A stretch of DNA of 64,000 nt from Tritrichomonas musculus (taxonomy: Eukaryota > Parabasalia > Tritrichomonadida > Tritrichomonadidae). A model generated the notes under the pieces. That model had not been told where the DNA came from. It saw only the letters and a list, made by a program, of their open reading frames with translations, and made no database searches. The first letter of the stretch is position 1. The number at the start of each line of letters is the position of its first letter. Both the position numbers and the translations under genes were made by a program. The stretch covers positions 3,906,001 to 3,970,000 of the forward strand of contig JAPFFF010000007.1 in NCBI GenBank assembly GCA_039105265.1. The letters are read 5' to 3'. Positions 43,000 to 53,424 of this stretch are shown here, piece after piece.

Positions 43000-43812
43000 A
43001 TGATCAAGAAAGTTGTCCCTGTAAATCAAAGTCCTCTTGCGCCAACTCGCGCACGTGGAAGAACAAGTTCAACAAAACAATTTGCAAAATGGTCACCTGA
43101 TGAAGATAAGCTATTACTTGAAATTGTACGAAACGGAGATGAAACACCAGATTGGCAAGCAATTGCTCCAAAATTTCCTAATAAAACTATTCATCAAATT
43201 CTTGATCGTTGGGAAAAAGTTGTCAACCCTGATCTCATTAAAGGATCATGGAAGCGTGAAGAAGATGAAACAATTATTTCATGGGTAAGAACAAAAGGGC
43301 CAGTAAAATGGACAAAACTTGCTGAAAGGTTACCTGGTCGAATTGGAAAGCAATGTCGCGAAAGATGGCATAACTCTTTAAACCCAAATTTGGTAAAATC
43401 TATTTGGCTTCCACAGGAAGATGAAATTATTAGAAAAATGCAAATGCAGCTAGGAAACAAATGGGCAAAAATTGCAGAAATGCTTCCAGGAAGAACAGAT
43501 AATGCAGTTAAAAACAGATGGAATTCTACTTTAAAAAGAAAAGCACAAATGCAAGAGAAAGCGCAAATGCAAGAAAAGCAACAGATGCTTGAGAGGGCGA
43601 ATATGCAAGAAAAGCCTCAAGTAGAAAGGCCTCCTCCAATTGATACTTCCATAGCATTGCCTTGGAATGACGAAGGATTGCCAGCTTTTGATTTATCGCA
43701 AAAGCCAGATCAGCTTGATTTAGATAATATGTTTCAATTTTCTCCGCATACTGAGCCTAATTCGTCATTTGGAAATCCGTTCAGTTTTCAAATTGATATG
43801 GCTCCTTTTTAG
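43000..43812 (+). CDS. Three-repeat Myb transcription factor
   Basis: 270 residues from the ATG at 43000. The frame is open further upstream only from a GTG at 42967, which precedes the inferred transcription start. Three Myb repeats: [13 protein letters not shown]...WQAIAPKF...ILDRWEKV, then [15 protein letters not shown]...[20 protein letters not shown], then [14 protein letters not shown]...[20 protein letters not shown]. Repeats 2 and 3 keep the spaced Trp residues and the GR(I/T)..Q/AV..RW recognition helix, so they should bind DNA; repeat 1 is more diverged. After the repeats come AQMQEK-type Gln/Met/Lys repeats and a Pro- and Asp-containing tail that may activate transcription. It acts in the nucleus. 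Confidence 0.95.
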   Translation: MIKKVVPVNQSPLAPTRARGRTSSTKQFAKWSPDEDKLLLEIVRNGDETPDWQAIAPKFPNKTIHQILDRWEKVVNPDLIKGSWKREEDETIISWVRTKGPVKWTKLAERLPGRIGKQCRERWHNSLNPNLVKSIWLPQEDEIIRKMQMQLGNKWAKIAEMLPGRTDNAVKNRWNSTLKRKAQMQEKAQMQEKQQMLERANMQEKPQVERPPPIDTSIALPWNDEGLPAFDLSQKPDQLDLDNMFQFSPHTEPNSSFGNPFSFQIDMAPF

Positions 43813-43971
43813 TTGTTATTTTTATTTTTTGTTTGATATTCAATTTCGGTTTATGAGTAAAAATTGTTATTTGCCGATTTATGATTATTGATTACTTCAA
43901 ACAACTTGGTGGAGATTATCATCATTGTGAGTAATGTTTTAAAATAGAGAAAAAATATAATTAAAAAAAAA

Positions 43972-44053
43972 CGACACGAACCAGATTCGAACTGATGCGG
44001 GATAAACCCATGGGGACTCTAATCCCACGCCTTAACCACTCGGCCATCGTGTC
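43972..44053 (-). tRNA. tRNA-Ser (anticodon AGA)
   Basis: 82 nt read on the minus strand. Acceptor arms GACACGA and TCGTGTC pair fully, with G as discriminator. The D-arm has GGCCGAGTGGTTAAGGC. The anticodon loop TTAGAGT lies between TGGGA and CCCCA (one A-C mismatch at the loop edge). A long variable arm TGGGTTTATCCC and the T-loop TTCGAATC mark it as class II. A T run follows the 3' end within two bases, a pol III stop. No intron. Confidence 0.93.
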
Positions 44054-44182
44054 TTGCTTAATTAAGATATCATTTTTTTATTTGGATAAATATAGTTTAT
44101 TATACAAAGAACTATTTTATCCCTAAAATGATGAAAACATCAAATAGACTTAAAAACATATATCTTTATTCATAGAAAATAG

Positions 44183-45745
44183 TTAAGAAATGTGAGTAGG
44201 GTTATCTATATTTTCAAACATTGAATTAAAAAGATCAATGTATTCATCATAAAAAATATGATAAACAGAAGAAATTCTATATCTTTCTGATCTTGCTTGA
44301 GACGATGTAAAGTTTGTTGCAGGAATTCTATTTCCGTCGGAAGCAAAAAAGTGCAAAAATCTCATAATTCCTTCCTCATTGACAATATTTAACATAGGTA
44401 TCATTGTTCCATCTTTGAGATAAAGCTCAATAAGAGGATTTGAATATATTTTAGGAAATCGATAAGGAGAACTATTCTTTGTTGGGTCAATATAGCCAAA
44501 TTTCATTTTAACTCCAAGAGACGAAACATTTCCTTGTGCATATTGAAAGAATTTAAAATAAAAAGGCCAATTTTGTGGTGTTTCAAAGAAGATAAGTGAA
44601 TCTGTTTCTGTATCATTGACGAAATTTTCAAAGTTATTACCAACTAATCTAGTCACGTCATTTTCAATATCAGAGACTGTTTCATTTAATTCCTCAGACA
44701 TGTATTCTTTTTGAATACGTTCTTCTACAACTGATTTAACGTATTTGTTTAAAAGAGATGTCATATTAGGTTCATTATTTAAATTCTGTGGAAGTGGATA
44801 ATAAAATCTTTTTTCACGATTGAATATCAAAGCAGCCGGTAAGTCTTTAATATCTTGATGAGTATAATAAGAGTATACGTCAAAAAGTGATTTCTTATCT
44901 ACAATTCCATATAAATATTGCGGATATTTTTCTTTCAAATAATATAATGTGTTATTGTACTCTGGCTTTAAATTGGTATCGAAAATTGCTACAATATCAT
45001 TTTCTTGATTATAAATATTGCTGGTTATATCATTTTGTTCAAAAATTTTGAAGTGTGGAAGACTATACTTTAAGAATTCATCATAATTTGTGAAGCCATT
45101 TATAGACATGTCTTCTTTAACAAAAACTGAAAAATTATGATTTGGAAGATTGAGCATTTTAAACAAATCATCTTCAGCTTGAATCAAATCAACTGGTCCA
45201 CTCGTAATTAGGGCCTTAGACGTGATATTAAATGCTTCTTTCAAAGCGCTCTTTTTAGATATAATAGATAAAGGTGAATTTCCGAGAGCTTCCATAAGTT
45301 CTTTGAAATTCGAAACAATTTTAGGTCCATTAATCCAAAAATTAAGAGTGTGAGTTATTGCAACTTCGTCATTAATAAGACTAGTGACATAAATTGGACG
45401 GCCAACATCGTAATATACAATAAACGGAGAATACAAAAATTGATTTTGGCCATGAAGATGTTTTTGAATATCTTCATAAATTTGATTAGCTCTTGATTCA
45501 CGCATCATTCCAATTAAAACTTTTTCGCCAAATTCCAAAGATATTTGAGATATCGTTCTAATAACTTCTTCGTTGTTAGCTCTTGCATAATCGTTGATCA
45601 CAAGAACAAGAAAAGGTCGATAGAGATTTTTTGAATAAGCAAGTTCTTTATCAGTAAATTGTAATAATATTGGTGTTTCAGTATTATGATATGGTACATA
45701 TACAGAATTCACAAAAAAATGTAAGAAGAATGTGAGAAATATCAT
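44183..45745 (-). CDS. Secretory-pathway protein with PDI-like, CxxC-less repeats
   Basis: 520 residues from the ATG at 45745; an earlier TTG in frame is ignored. A hydrophobic signal peptide (MIFLTFFLHFFVNSVYV) opens the protein. The rest alternates strands and helices like chained thioredoxin folds, e.g. RPFLVLVINDYARANNEE, FSVFVKEDMSINGFTNYDEF and DIVAIFDTNL, as in the b domains of protein disulfide isomerases, but no CxxC active site is present. Several NxT/NxS sites (NETV, NDTE, NVSS) fit an ER-lumenal location. No KDEL-type ending is seen. It is divergent from the coiled-coil gene at 45860. The PDI-like assignment is tentative. Confidence 0.5.
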   Translation of the reverse strand: MIFLTFFLHFFVNSVYVPYHNTETPILLQFTDKELAYSKNLYRPFLVLVINDYARANNEEVIRTISQISLEFGEKVLIGMMRESRANQIYEDIQKHLHGQNQFLYSPFIVYYDVGRPIYVTSLINDEVAITHTLNFWINGPKIVSNFKELMEALGNSPLSIISKKSALKEAFNITSKALITSGPVDLIQAEDDLFKMLNLPNHNFSVFVKEDMSINGFTNYDEFLKYSLPHFKIFEQNDITSNIYNQENDIVAIFDTNLKPEYNNTLYYLKEKYPQYLYGIVDKKSLFDVYSYYTHQDIKDLPAALIFNREKRFYYPLPQNLNNEPNMTSLLNKYVKSVVEERIQKEYMSEELNETVSDIENDVTRLVGNNFENFVNDTETDSLIFFETPQNWPFYFKFFQYAQGNVSSLGVKMKFGYIDPTKNSSPYRFPKIYSNPLIELYLKDGTMIPMLNIVNEEGIMRFLHFFASDGNRIPATNFTSSQARSERYRISSVYHIFYDEYIDLFNSMFENIDNPTHIS

Positions 45746-45859
45746 TTTATAAATAAGAAAATTCAATAGCAGAACTTTTTCTGTTTATTTGAAAATTAAA
45801 CTTTTTTTTTTTTTTTAACGATTAAATAAACGTGCAAAATTTAAACACAAATCAATCAT

Positions 45860-48502
45860 ATGGAAGAATCTGAACCAGATAATAAAGAAACACCTGAAAT
45901 AGGGAGTGGTAAAAAGTCTGATATATTAAGTGAAAAAATAGATCAAGCAAGCGAAAAATTAGATCAAGCAAGCGAAAAATTAGATCAAGCAAGCGAAAAA
46001 TTAGATCAAACAAGCGAAAAATCAGACCAAGCAAACGAAAAAATAGACCAAGTAAGCGGAAATTCGGATCAAGTAATTGGGAAATCAGATCAAAAGAGTG
46101 GAAAATCAGATCAAACGAGCGGAAAATCTGACCCAGTAAGCGGGAAATCATCTTCTTTAATTCATTTTTCAACTGATGATGACCGATTTGTCGATAATTA
46201 TGATTTAGAAACTGAAAAACAAATATTAAATCTAAGAACAGAGCAAATCATCGCAGCTCAAAAAGAAATAGAGCAAAGAGATTTAGATTTTTATCGAAGG
46301 CTTAATGATTTTCTAGAAGAAAAAGAGTATGCAATTAAAAAAGAAAGAGAAGCAGATGAAAAGCTCAAAAATGCATCTTTAAGATTAAGCGAAATTGATG
46401 GTGTTCTAATTCCCCAAATTGATAAAAGGAGATCAGAACTTGATAATCAGACTGAAGAATTTGAAAGAATTCGTCAAGAACAGAAAATGCGTGAAAAACA
46501 AATTCGCAATTCACGAAAACAATTACGTAAAGAAAAAGAAAATTTTAATCAAATACAAGAACAATTTACTGAAACAGTTAAGCGAGCTCAGCTTGAGCAA
46601 CTCGAAAGGGAGAATAAAATCAAAGAATATCACGATCGAGTCAAAAAAAAGGAAGAAGAGCTAAAAGAAAAATACAAAGGTCTTGATTCTGTTAAAGAAG
46701 AGCGCGAAAAGCTAGAAAGAGAGCGAGAATTTAATGAACTTAGTCATTCAAACATTCAAACTCTCATTCAAGAAAACGAAGAAAAAGAAAAATACGTTAT
46801 TAACCGTTATTCACAATTTCTTGGTGAAAAAGAACAATTACTTTATCGTGAATTTTCTGTTAAAGAGAAAGAAGATGAATTTAAAGAACGTTTTCATGGA
46901 ATGTTACAAAAAGAAAAAACAATTTCGGAAATAGAAGAAAATACTGAAAGAAAAAAAAAATTGGCAGAAGAGATTCTTAAGCAAAACAAGGAAAGACAAG
47001 CTGAACTAAATGAAGAAATGGAAATTTGTAACCAATTAAAAGAAAAATTGGAAAGGAAAAAAAAAAGATTCGAAGAAGAAAAAAAAATTTGGATGATTGA
47101 AAGAAAAAAGCCGATTCAAAAAGAAGAAGAATTTTTAAGTACGCAAAAAAGTTTCATTGATGAAAGAAACAACTTTTTAAAAGAAGAAAGAGAAGAAATG
47201 GAGAAAAGACAGAATGATTTCGATAAACGAGTCATTGATTTCATGGAAGAAAAAGCGCGATTATATGAAGTTGAACGAAATGCAAAAACAATTCAAGAAG
47301 AATATGAAATTAAGAAGCAAATGAATAAAAATAAAGAAGAAGAATTGGATCAATTTGAAGCTGAATTAAAAAATTTTGAATCTAAATTAAGAAATGAAAA
47401 AGAACAAATCGATCAAGCTTGGGATAATCTTGATAAGCAAATTTCAAAGCTTATTGCTATTAAACTTAAAAATGTTGAAGAAGAAAATAGATTGAAAAAA
47501 ATGAAAGAAGAAAATGAAATTTTAAAAGAGGAAATAATTAAAATACAAGAACCGTTTAAAGTTGTCTCTGAAAAAGTGAACGAATTATCAAGAAAATTAA
47601 CTTTGCAAAATATTAATGAGTTTATGAGTCCAAAAGAATTAGAGGATTATAAACAAGTTCAATATTATTTTAGATATAATGAGATACAATTCAAAAAAAG
47701 AGAAAATGTTTTATTGAATAATGCAATGAAAATGACAGATGAAAACCAAAGAGTAAAATTGCAGGCACAACATGATATAAATGAAATTAAACTAGAAAAT
47801 GAAATTTTAAAGAAACAACTTGAAGATTATAAAGAAGAAACTATTAAAATTTCTGCAGAAAATGAAGAAATTAAAAAAAATTTGAGAAAAGAACTCGAAT
47901 TTGTGACAGTTTTAAAAGAAAAATTAGAAGAAGAAAAACGATTAAGAAAAAAATATGAAATAATCATGGAAAGGCAAATAATTAAAAATGACATGGAAAT
48001 TAAAGCAATTGAAAAACAGAAAAAGCATGAGATGTTAGGTGAAATAGAAGCTGCTACTAAAGAAACTAAACAAATTTATCAAAAAAGAATTGATGATATG
48101 CAAAATAAGCATCAAAAAAATATTAATGATTTGCAAGCTGAACATAAGAAGAAAATTATTGAGGTGCAAAATAATGTAAAGCAAAGAATGATTGCTAGAT
48201 TTGAGCAAATAAGAGATCAGGAAGTCGAAAAAATGTTAAATTCGCAAATTGATGAAAAAATTTCAGCAGCTGTTAAAAAGGCTGTTGAAAAAGAAAGGAA
48301 AAAACTAAAAGCTCAATTCACAAAAGAAAAAGAAGAATTGGTTCAACAACTAAGTCAACAGTTTAATGATAAGCTTGTTAATGATCTTAATGAACAACAG
48401 ACTATAATAAAAGAACATTATAGAGCTAAAGTGGATAAACTTAAAAAGAAAATTGAAACAATGAAGAAAAAGAGCAAAGATTTAACATTCCATCCTGCTT
48501 AA
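45860..48502 (+). CDS. Long coiled-coil protein with seven-residue N-terminal repeats
   Basis: 880 residues from the ATG at 45860. Residues about 25-95 are tandem heptads of the type SEKLDQA and later SGKSDQ, coded by 21-base units. From about 120 to 870 the protein is almost entirely Lys/Glu/Gln/Leu-rich coiled coil, with a few breaks. The final stretch (KLKKKIETMKKKSK) is basic. This is the form of a cytoskeletal, basal-body or Golgi-matrix rod protein; nothing points to one of these in particular. The leader is very short: TCATATG overlaps the start codon. Confidence 0.65.
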   Translation: MEESEPDNKETPEIGSGKKSDILSEKIDQASEKLDQASEKLDQASEKLDQTSEKSDQANEKIDQVSGNSDQVIGKSDQKSGKSDQTSGKSDPVSGKSSSLIHFSTDDDRFVDNYDLETEKQILNLRTEQIIAAQKEIEQRDLDFYRRLNDFLEEKEYAIKKEREADEKLKNASLRLSEIDGVLIPQIDKRRSELDNQTEEFERIRQEQKMREKQIRNSRKQLRKEKENFNQIQEQFTETVKRAQLEQLERENKIKEYHDRVKKKEEELKEKYKGLDSVKEEREKLEREREFNELSHSNIQTLIQENEEKEKYVINRYSQFLGEKEQLLYREFSVKEKEDEFKERFHGMLQKEKTISEIEENTERKKKLAEEILKQNKERQAELNEEMEICNQLKEKLERKKKRFEEEKKIWMIERKKPIQKEEEFLSTQKSFIDERNNFLKEEREEMEKRQNDFDKRVIDFMEEKARLYEVERNAKTIQEEYEIKKQMNKNKEEELDQFEAELKNFESKLRNEKEQIDQAWDNLDKQISKLIAIKLKNVEEENRLKKMKEENEILKEEIIKIQEPFKVVSEKVNELSRKLTLQNINEFMSPKELEDYKQVQYYFRYNEIQFKKRENVLLNNAMKMTDENQRVKLQAQHDINEIKLENEILKKQLEDYKEETIKISAENEEIKKNLRKELEFVTVLKEKLEEEKRLRKKYEIIMERQIIKNDMEIKAIEKQKKHEMLGEIEAATKETKQIYQKRIDDMQNKHQKNINDLQAEHKKKIIEVQNNVKQRMIARFEQIRDQEVEKMLNSQIDEKISAAVKKAVEKERKKLKAQFTKEKEELVQQLSQQFNDKLVNDLNEQQTIIKEHYRAKVDKLKKKIETMKKKSKDLTFHPA
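45939..46149 (+). repeat. 21-bp tandem repeats in the coiled-coil gene
   Basis: About ten 21-base units, near-identical at first (GATCAAGCAAGCGAAAAATT) and drifting towards the 3' side. Confidence 0.8.
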
Positions 48503-48848
48503 ATTTTTCTGTTATATAACGTGTTTGTATTTTGGTTAACGAATAGATATTCTCTTAACCCAAATTATTCAAAGCTGTTTGTATAAATATAAATATTAAT
48601 CTAAATATATTTCTCCTTATTTTCATGCTAATAATTCATACTAATTTTGACTCAAAAACATTTTTACTTGATTTTTTTTTTTTTTTTGAAATCAAATATA
48701 AAATAAAAAAAAAATATAATGATTCATTTATTTAAGAACATATATTGTTTAGATCAAGGATTTTCTTTAAAAGAAAGAATTTTTTTTTCTAAGATATAAA
48801 ACAAATAGATTTCACAAGATAACACAAAATTAAAAACAAAATTGTGAA
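48503..48848. other. Spacer between convergent genes
   Basis: A+T-rich 3' flanks of two convergent genes; T and A runs only, no gene. Confidence 0.5.
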
Positions 48849-50333
48849 TTATTTTTTTCCATATTTTTCATGCAATTCTTCACTGTTCATTGATGAAATG
48901 TATTTAACTAATCCATTGCAATGTGTCATTGCAAATTGTCTTTGAGAATCATTATCTTCAGTGAAATCATAAAACAGGCGACAAAAGTCCATGACCTCAA
49001 GAATTTCAGAAACACCGAAAGCAAAAACTATAGTAAGAAGAAATTTGAATAAAACCTCAAAGCCAATATCAGCATCTTCAGGATTCTGTCCATTTGCGAT
49101 AACAAGTTTGTTAACTATTTCAGTAATTTGAGATATAATATTCCAAACTTTATCAGCTATAATAAATGGGTCAGTTTCGATTAAAAGATCAAACAAATTT
49201 TCACTAACATTCTTAAAAGGCCAATCAGTATTATTTAGAATATTAAAAGGCGTATCGAGAACTTCATCCTTTAAAAATGGCGGTGTAAAAATACGAGGAG
49301 TAAGATCAAAAATATCTGGAAGTTCCATAATAATAGCATCAACAAATGGAAATATGTAATACTGCCATGCGAGATCGAATATGAGTTTACGCACTTGAGG
49401 TACTTGTGATTTTTCTGGGCAAAGTGCTTTAATAATAACTTCTATATCATAATATGTCATTTCCCCAATATTAGCAATTAATCTATGCATAATCCGACCC
49501 GTCTTCTTTGATGGATGCAAAAAAGTATATTCCCATTCTACAGATGATGGTACTTGAGGTAAAGTTTTCATGTAAACTTCGAATTTTTTAGTTTTTTCAG
49601 CTGCTTCATATATACTTTGAGTGCCACACAAGAAATTCTTTTGAAAAGTTTGAAAATCTACATATGGCTTTTTATCTGATTGCTTAACAAAATCTTCAAG
49701 TTCAGCAATGATTCGAATATTATATTGTAATTGTTGAATATGTCGATGATACTTCTCAACTTGAAAATGATCATAAAGTTTTTTGGCAACGAAATAAATT
49801 CTGGTGCATGAAGTTGGATCAAAAACGAGATCATTCATTTCCTGCATTTTATTTGATGAGAGTGTTAAATAAGCATCAAGTTCATATCGCATTTTTGACA
49901 TCATTTCTTCTGTTCCTGATAAAACAAAATCAATATTTGATGATTTATTAAAGTCGCAAATTGATTCAAAAGAAGTTTCATCACCCTGAACATCCGGGGT
50001 ATCGTCACAAACTTGTGATGAAGTTTTTTCTTCAGGAACAATTGGAGCTGAACTCTTTCTTCTTACAATTGATTTTTTAATTGGTAGAACATTATCATTT
50101 TCAGTATTTGGAAAGCATAAGAAATCATCTTTTGGATGAATTACGTTTTCCATATTTTCCCATTGATTTTTATCGTTTGCAGACATGTCATTATTTGAGT
50201 GAGATGTTGGAAGAGTCTTTGAATTTTTAAGAGAATTAGGAAGACGAGAACTACGTCGATGGCGGCCTTTAGGTGGCTTATGAATAAGATTGTTATCTAT
50301 TGAGAGAGAATTCTTATCTTTTTTCTTGTCCAT
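48849..50333 (-). CDS. VPS9-like protein, second in the window
   Basis: 494 residues from the ATG at 50333. The first 140 residues are disordered and basic, with RRxS sites (GRHRRSSRLP; VRRKSSAP) that look like kinase targets. Residues 150-370 are helical. The C-terminal part fits a VPS9 core: DPFIIADKVWNIISQITEIV, then EDADIGFEVLFKFLLTIVFA, then EVMDFCRLFYDFTEDNDSQR and LVKYIS. In the family this activates Rab5-type GTPases. The usual catalytic Asp and Tyr are not clearly in place, so activity is uncertain. Together with the gene at 37014 it gives two such proteins near one Rab. Confidence 0.5.
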   Translation of the reverse strand: MDKKKDKNSLSIDNNLIHKPPKGRHRRSSRLPNSLKNSKTLPTSHSNNDMSANDKNQWENMENVIHPKDDFLCFPNTENDNVLPIKKSIVRRKSSAPIVPEEKTSSQVCDDTPDVQGDETSFESICDFNKSSNIDFVLSGTEEMMSKMRYELDAYLTLSSNKMQEMNDLVFDPTSCTRIYFVAKKLYDHFQVEKYHRHIQQLQYNIRIIAELEDFVKQSDKKPYVDFQTFQKNFLCGTQSIYEAAEKTKKFEVYMKTLPQVPSSVEWEYTFLHPSKKTGRIMHRLIANIGEMTYYDIEVIIKALCPEKSQVPQVRKLIFDLAWQYYIFPFVDAIIMELPDIFDLTPRIFTPPFLKDEVLDTPFNILNNTDWPFKNVSENLFDLLIETDPFIIADKVWNIISQITEIVNKLVIANGQNPEDADIGFEVLFKFLLTIVFAFGVSEILEVMDFCRLFYDFTEDNDSQRQFAMTHCNGLVKYISSMNSEELHEKYGKK

Positions 50334-50677
50334 TTCATTTATTTAGAAAAAGTACGAAAATTTCCTTCCTCAATTTTATGATCTCAAAATAAAATAAAAA
50401 GATATTGATTTAAAGTTAATTTGCAACAATAAACACAGATAAAAATCAAAAGTTTTTTTCAAGTCATACGTTAAGAAAGTTTTATGTATATTTCATATCA
50501 CAATTCGTAATAGAATGGGGTTTGGTAAAAGCATCCAAAATGTTTTGTGAGAAAAAAATAAGCTAAAATTGACGAATTTGTATAGCAAATTCCATATAAT
50601 TAAAATTTTTGTGAATCATTGTATCATGGTTATATATAATGTTATTTGATTAAAATATAATGAATGATTAAATTATT
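50334..50677. other. Upstream region of the second VPS9-like gene
   Basis: No gene. Contains CATACGTTAAGAAAG at about 50466, a single copy of the ACGTTAA motif that is doubled at the Myb gene. Confidence 0.4.
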
Positions 50678-51382
50678 TTAATCCTTCTTTATTTCTTTAG
50701 CTTGTTTTTCTCGAGGATCGATTGCAAAACCAACAAAAATTAATATTTGGCAAGTAAAATATGTGCTCATAACTTCCACTCTTAAATTATATCCTTTAAA
50801 CATTTCTAAATTTAATAAGAAATAATCTGAAAGGAAATAAAGGAAATATCCAATGAGAATGCAAAGATAGGAAGGATTTGAAAATGATAAATGATCTAAT
50901 CTTGCAATTGAATTGCATAAACCTAAGCATAATATTATAGCATAGCTAACAAAGCAAAATGATTTGAGAGATTTTTCAAGCATTGGTGGTGCAAAAACAA
51001 AAGTAGTGAATAAAATGCACGGTATCATCATTAAGTATGCATAGAGTGGAACTCTGCGCCAACTAATATTGAGAAATATAATCATCATTAAATGAGATAA
51101 AAAGAATGAAACGCCGCCATATTTGTAAACTTTAAAGTCTGAGTGAAGTAGAAATGCATCGCCTCCCAAAGCAAATAAAGCATACAAGAAAACTAAAATA
51201 GAATGCGTTGGAGAGATAAGGTACCATAGGCATGTGGTTAATGGTATAAATGATACTTTAAGATATGGTGAATAAGGTTGAAGAGGACTTGGAACTTCCC
51301 TTTTTAAGCATGTATAATGATACATTGCAACAGATATATCAGTAGTTAATAAAAGTAAAACAATAATGAGTGAAACTCGCAT
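50678..51382 (-). CDS. YhhN/TMEM86-family membrane protein (lysoplasmalogenase-like)
   Basis: 234 residues from the ATG at 51382, with about eight membrane segments. The family signatures are ALGGDAFLL (third or fourth helix, with the conserved Gly-Asp), FFLSHLMMIIFL, and near the C-terminus IGYFLYFLSDYFL (Ser-Asp). These two acidic sites are thought to line the active site of the enzymes that split the vinyl-ether bond of lysoplasmalogens in the ER membrane. Length is normal for the family. The tail KQAKEIKKD carries a di-lysine-like ending. It is divergent from the calpain gene at 51636. Confidence 0.75.
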   Translation of the reverse strand: MRVSLIIVLLLLTTDISVAMYHYTCLKREVPSPLQPYSPYLKVSFIPLTTCLWYLISPTHSILVFLYALFALGGDAFLLHSDFKVYKYGGVSFFLSHLMMIIFLNISWRRVPLYAYLMMIPCILFTTFVFAPPMLEKSLKSFCFVSYAIILCLGLCNSIARLDHLSFSNPSYLCILIGYFLYFLSDYFLLNLEMFKGYNLRVEVMSTYFTCQILIFVGFAIDPREKQAKEIKKD

Positions 51383-51635
51383 AAAATTTTAATGGTTCTC
51401 ATTCAAATTTATACCTTCAAAATTGAATATATTTTCAAATTTGAGAAATATCAAAAATCAGATAAAAATATAAATATATCAGTTAGTTCCAAATAAAATG
51501 ATAATATAATTTGAATAATATATTATTCATATTTATAAAAATCTAATGATATTTTATTTTCATATTTAATTGATCTCTAAGAGTATTTTCTTATATGGAC
51601 AAATATTTTCTGAATTATTGAATATTTTATTTTTA

Positions 51636-53180
51636 ATGAAAAAAAGTTCATATTCAGAAATTGTTACAAATGCTAGCATAACAGGTAATAAATATAACGA
51701 TGAAGATTTTCATCCAAACATAAAAATTCAAGAAGATGAAAATCTTTTGCAAGATGTTGAGTGGAAAAGAATTGAAGATTTATATAGAACTCCTATTTTA
51801 TGTGAAAGCACGTCTATGAATGCGATTAAACAAGGAAAGCTTGGTGATTGTCATATTATATCAGCCTTGATATCAATATCACAATTTCCAGATCTTGTAT
51901 CAAAACTTTTTGAAATGCCTATTTCAGTTGAATCTGGTGCCATTTGTGTTAATTTTCATTATTTAGGTCAGAACTCCAAAATTATCGTCGACACATATTT
52001 ACCATTTCATCATAATCATCTAGTTCTTTCTCGTCCCCAGCATCCAAAAAAAGATCCATGGTGGTTTTCGATTGTAGAAAAAGCATATGCCAAACTTTTT
52101 GGCAGTTATACTTCTTTAAAAGGAGGAAATGCTCATGCTGCTCTCTATCGTCTTATTGGTGGCTGGCCTTTTGCCTTTTATTTCAATGACCAAGAAACGA
52201 AAGAATTAATTGAGAATGGGAAACTTTTCAAGCGTATGAAGCGTTGGTCACGAGAAGGATATCCAATGTGTTGTGGCTCACTTGAATCTCCTCATAAGAA
52301 GCAAAAAAAGAATAAATACAATATTTGTTACGATCATTCCTATTCAATTTTGAAAGTAGTGAAAATCCATAGCCATAAATTAATCTATCTAAGGAACACT
52401 TGGGGCAAGTCTGAATGGTCAGGACGATGGGGACTCAATTCAAATGTTTGGAACAATAATTCTAGAAATTTTAATAAAATTCTCGATTATAACCAAAAAG
52501 ATGATGGAAATTTTTGGATAAGTTATGGTGACTTTTTAAAATATTTCACTTCGCTTTACGTTGACGTTGTATTGAAAGATTATTGGCATAAAACTGGTGT
52601 TGGTGGGATTTGGAATGAAGTAAGCGATGTTGATGAAAATGAATTCAATGTTGATTCACCTTCTCAAATCTCCATTGATCCTAAATCAATGCATCAATGG
52701 TTGATAAAGATAGATCGTCCTTTAGCACTGAAATGTACTTTTGAAAAAGTTGGTGAAAAAGTTTCTTGCTTTGCTTGTCTTGTTAAAAATGGTGGTAAAA
52801 AACTTGGCAAAATTAATCAAGTTGATTTTAATAATTACAAGTCGAAAGAATTCAAAAGTGATGAAAGTGACACTGATGATAACAACAGTGATGAAATAAA
52901 TAATAAGGGAAATGATGGACCAAATATCAATTCAAATAAAAGTGAAGTTGATAGTGAAAATTCCAATTCAAATGATATTGAAAATGTCTGTATGTTTAAA
53001 GATAGTGAGTTTTTCGTCCAGAATTTTCCTAAGAACTCTGAAGTTGTCTCTTTTAGATGGGATATTGAGGATTGCTCAGAGCCATGGACACTTGCTTTAT
53101 CTAGACAGAAATGTAACAAGGATACATCATTCTATCTCACAATATATACTGTGGATGAAATATATATTACAAGCTTATAG
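51636..53180 (+). CDS. Calpain-type cysteine protease
   Basis: 514 residues from the ATG at 51636; the frame is open upstream to a TTG at 51570, which is not used. The CysPc domain covers about residues 25-340. The catalytic Cys is C72 in QGKLGDCHIISAL, the His is H234 in YDHSYSIL, and the Asn is N254 in LRNTWGKSEWSGRW, so the triad is complete; the Trp that usually follows the Cys is His here. A C2-like beta-sandwich region follows (from about 350, KSMHQWLIKIDRPLALKCTF), interrupted by an acidic low-complexity insert (about 405-455, SDESDTDDNNSDE). Calpains are calcium-regulated cytosolic proteases; the Ca sites here cannot be judged. Confidence 0.88.
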   Translation: MKKSSYSEIVTNASITGNKYNDEDFHPNIKIQEDENLLQDVEWKRIEDLYRTPILCESTSMNAIKQGKLGDCHIISALISISQFPDLVSKLFEMPISVESGAICVNFHYLGQNSKIIVDTYLPFHHNHLVLSRPQHPKKDPWWFSIVEKAYAKLFGSYTSLKGGNAHAALYRLIGGWPFAFYFNDQETKELIENGKLFKRMKRWSREGYPMCCGSLESPHKKQKKNKYNICYDHSYSILKVVKIHSHKLIYLRNTWGKSEWSGRWGLNSNVWNNNSRNFNKILDYNQKDDGNFWISYGDFLKYFTSLYVDVVLKDYWHKTGVGGIWNEVSDVDENEFNVDSPSQISIDPKSMHQWLIKIDRPLALKCTFEKVGEKVSCFACLVKNGGKKLGKINQVDFNNYKSKEFKSDESDTDDNNSDEINNKGNDGPNINSNKSEVDSENSNSNDIENVCMFKDSEFFVQNFPKNSEVVSFRWDIEDCSEPWTLALSRQKCNKDTSFYLTIYTVDEIYITSL

Positions 53181-53424
53181 CTTTAGAATTATAATATTTT
53201 ACTGTTTTGTTTTATTTTAAATTACAAATTGTTGATAAATTAACTTTTTGAACGCACTAAGCCATTTATCTTCGCAAAAAAATTATACTATATAATCTAA
53301 ACGTACATATTTTTTAGAAACTTTATTAGAAAAAAAAATCTAGAAATTCAATTCTAGGTTTTCATACACAAAAATAAAAATAATAAATAATAAAAATAAT
53401 TAAAAAGTCTGGAGGAAAGATAGC

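Noticed and set aside
51570-51635. N-terminal extension of the calpain
   Set aside because: Begins at TTG; the first ATG is at 51636.
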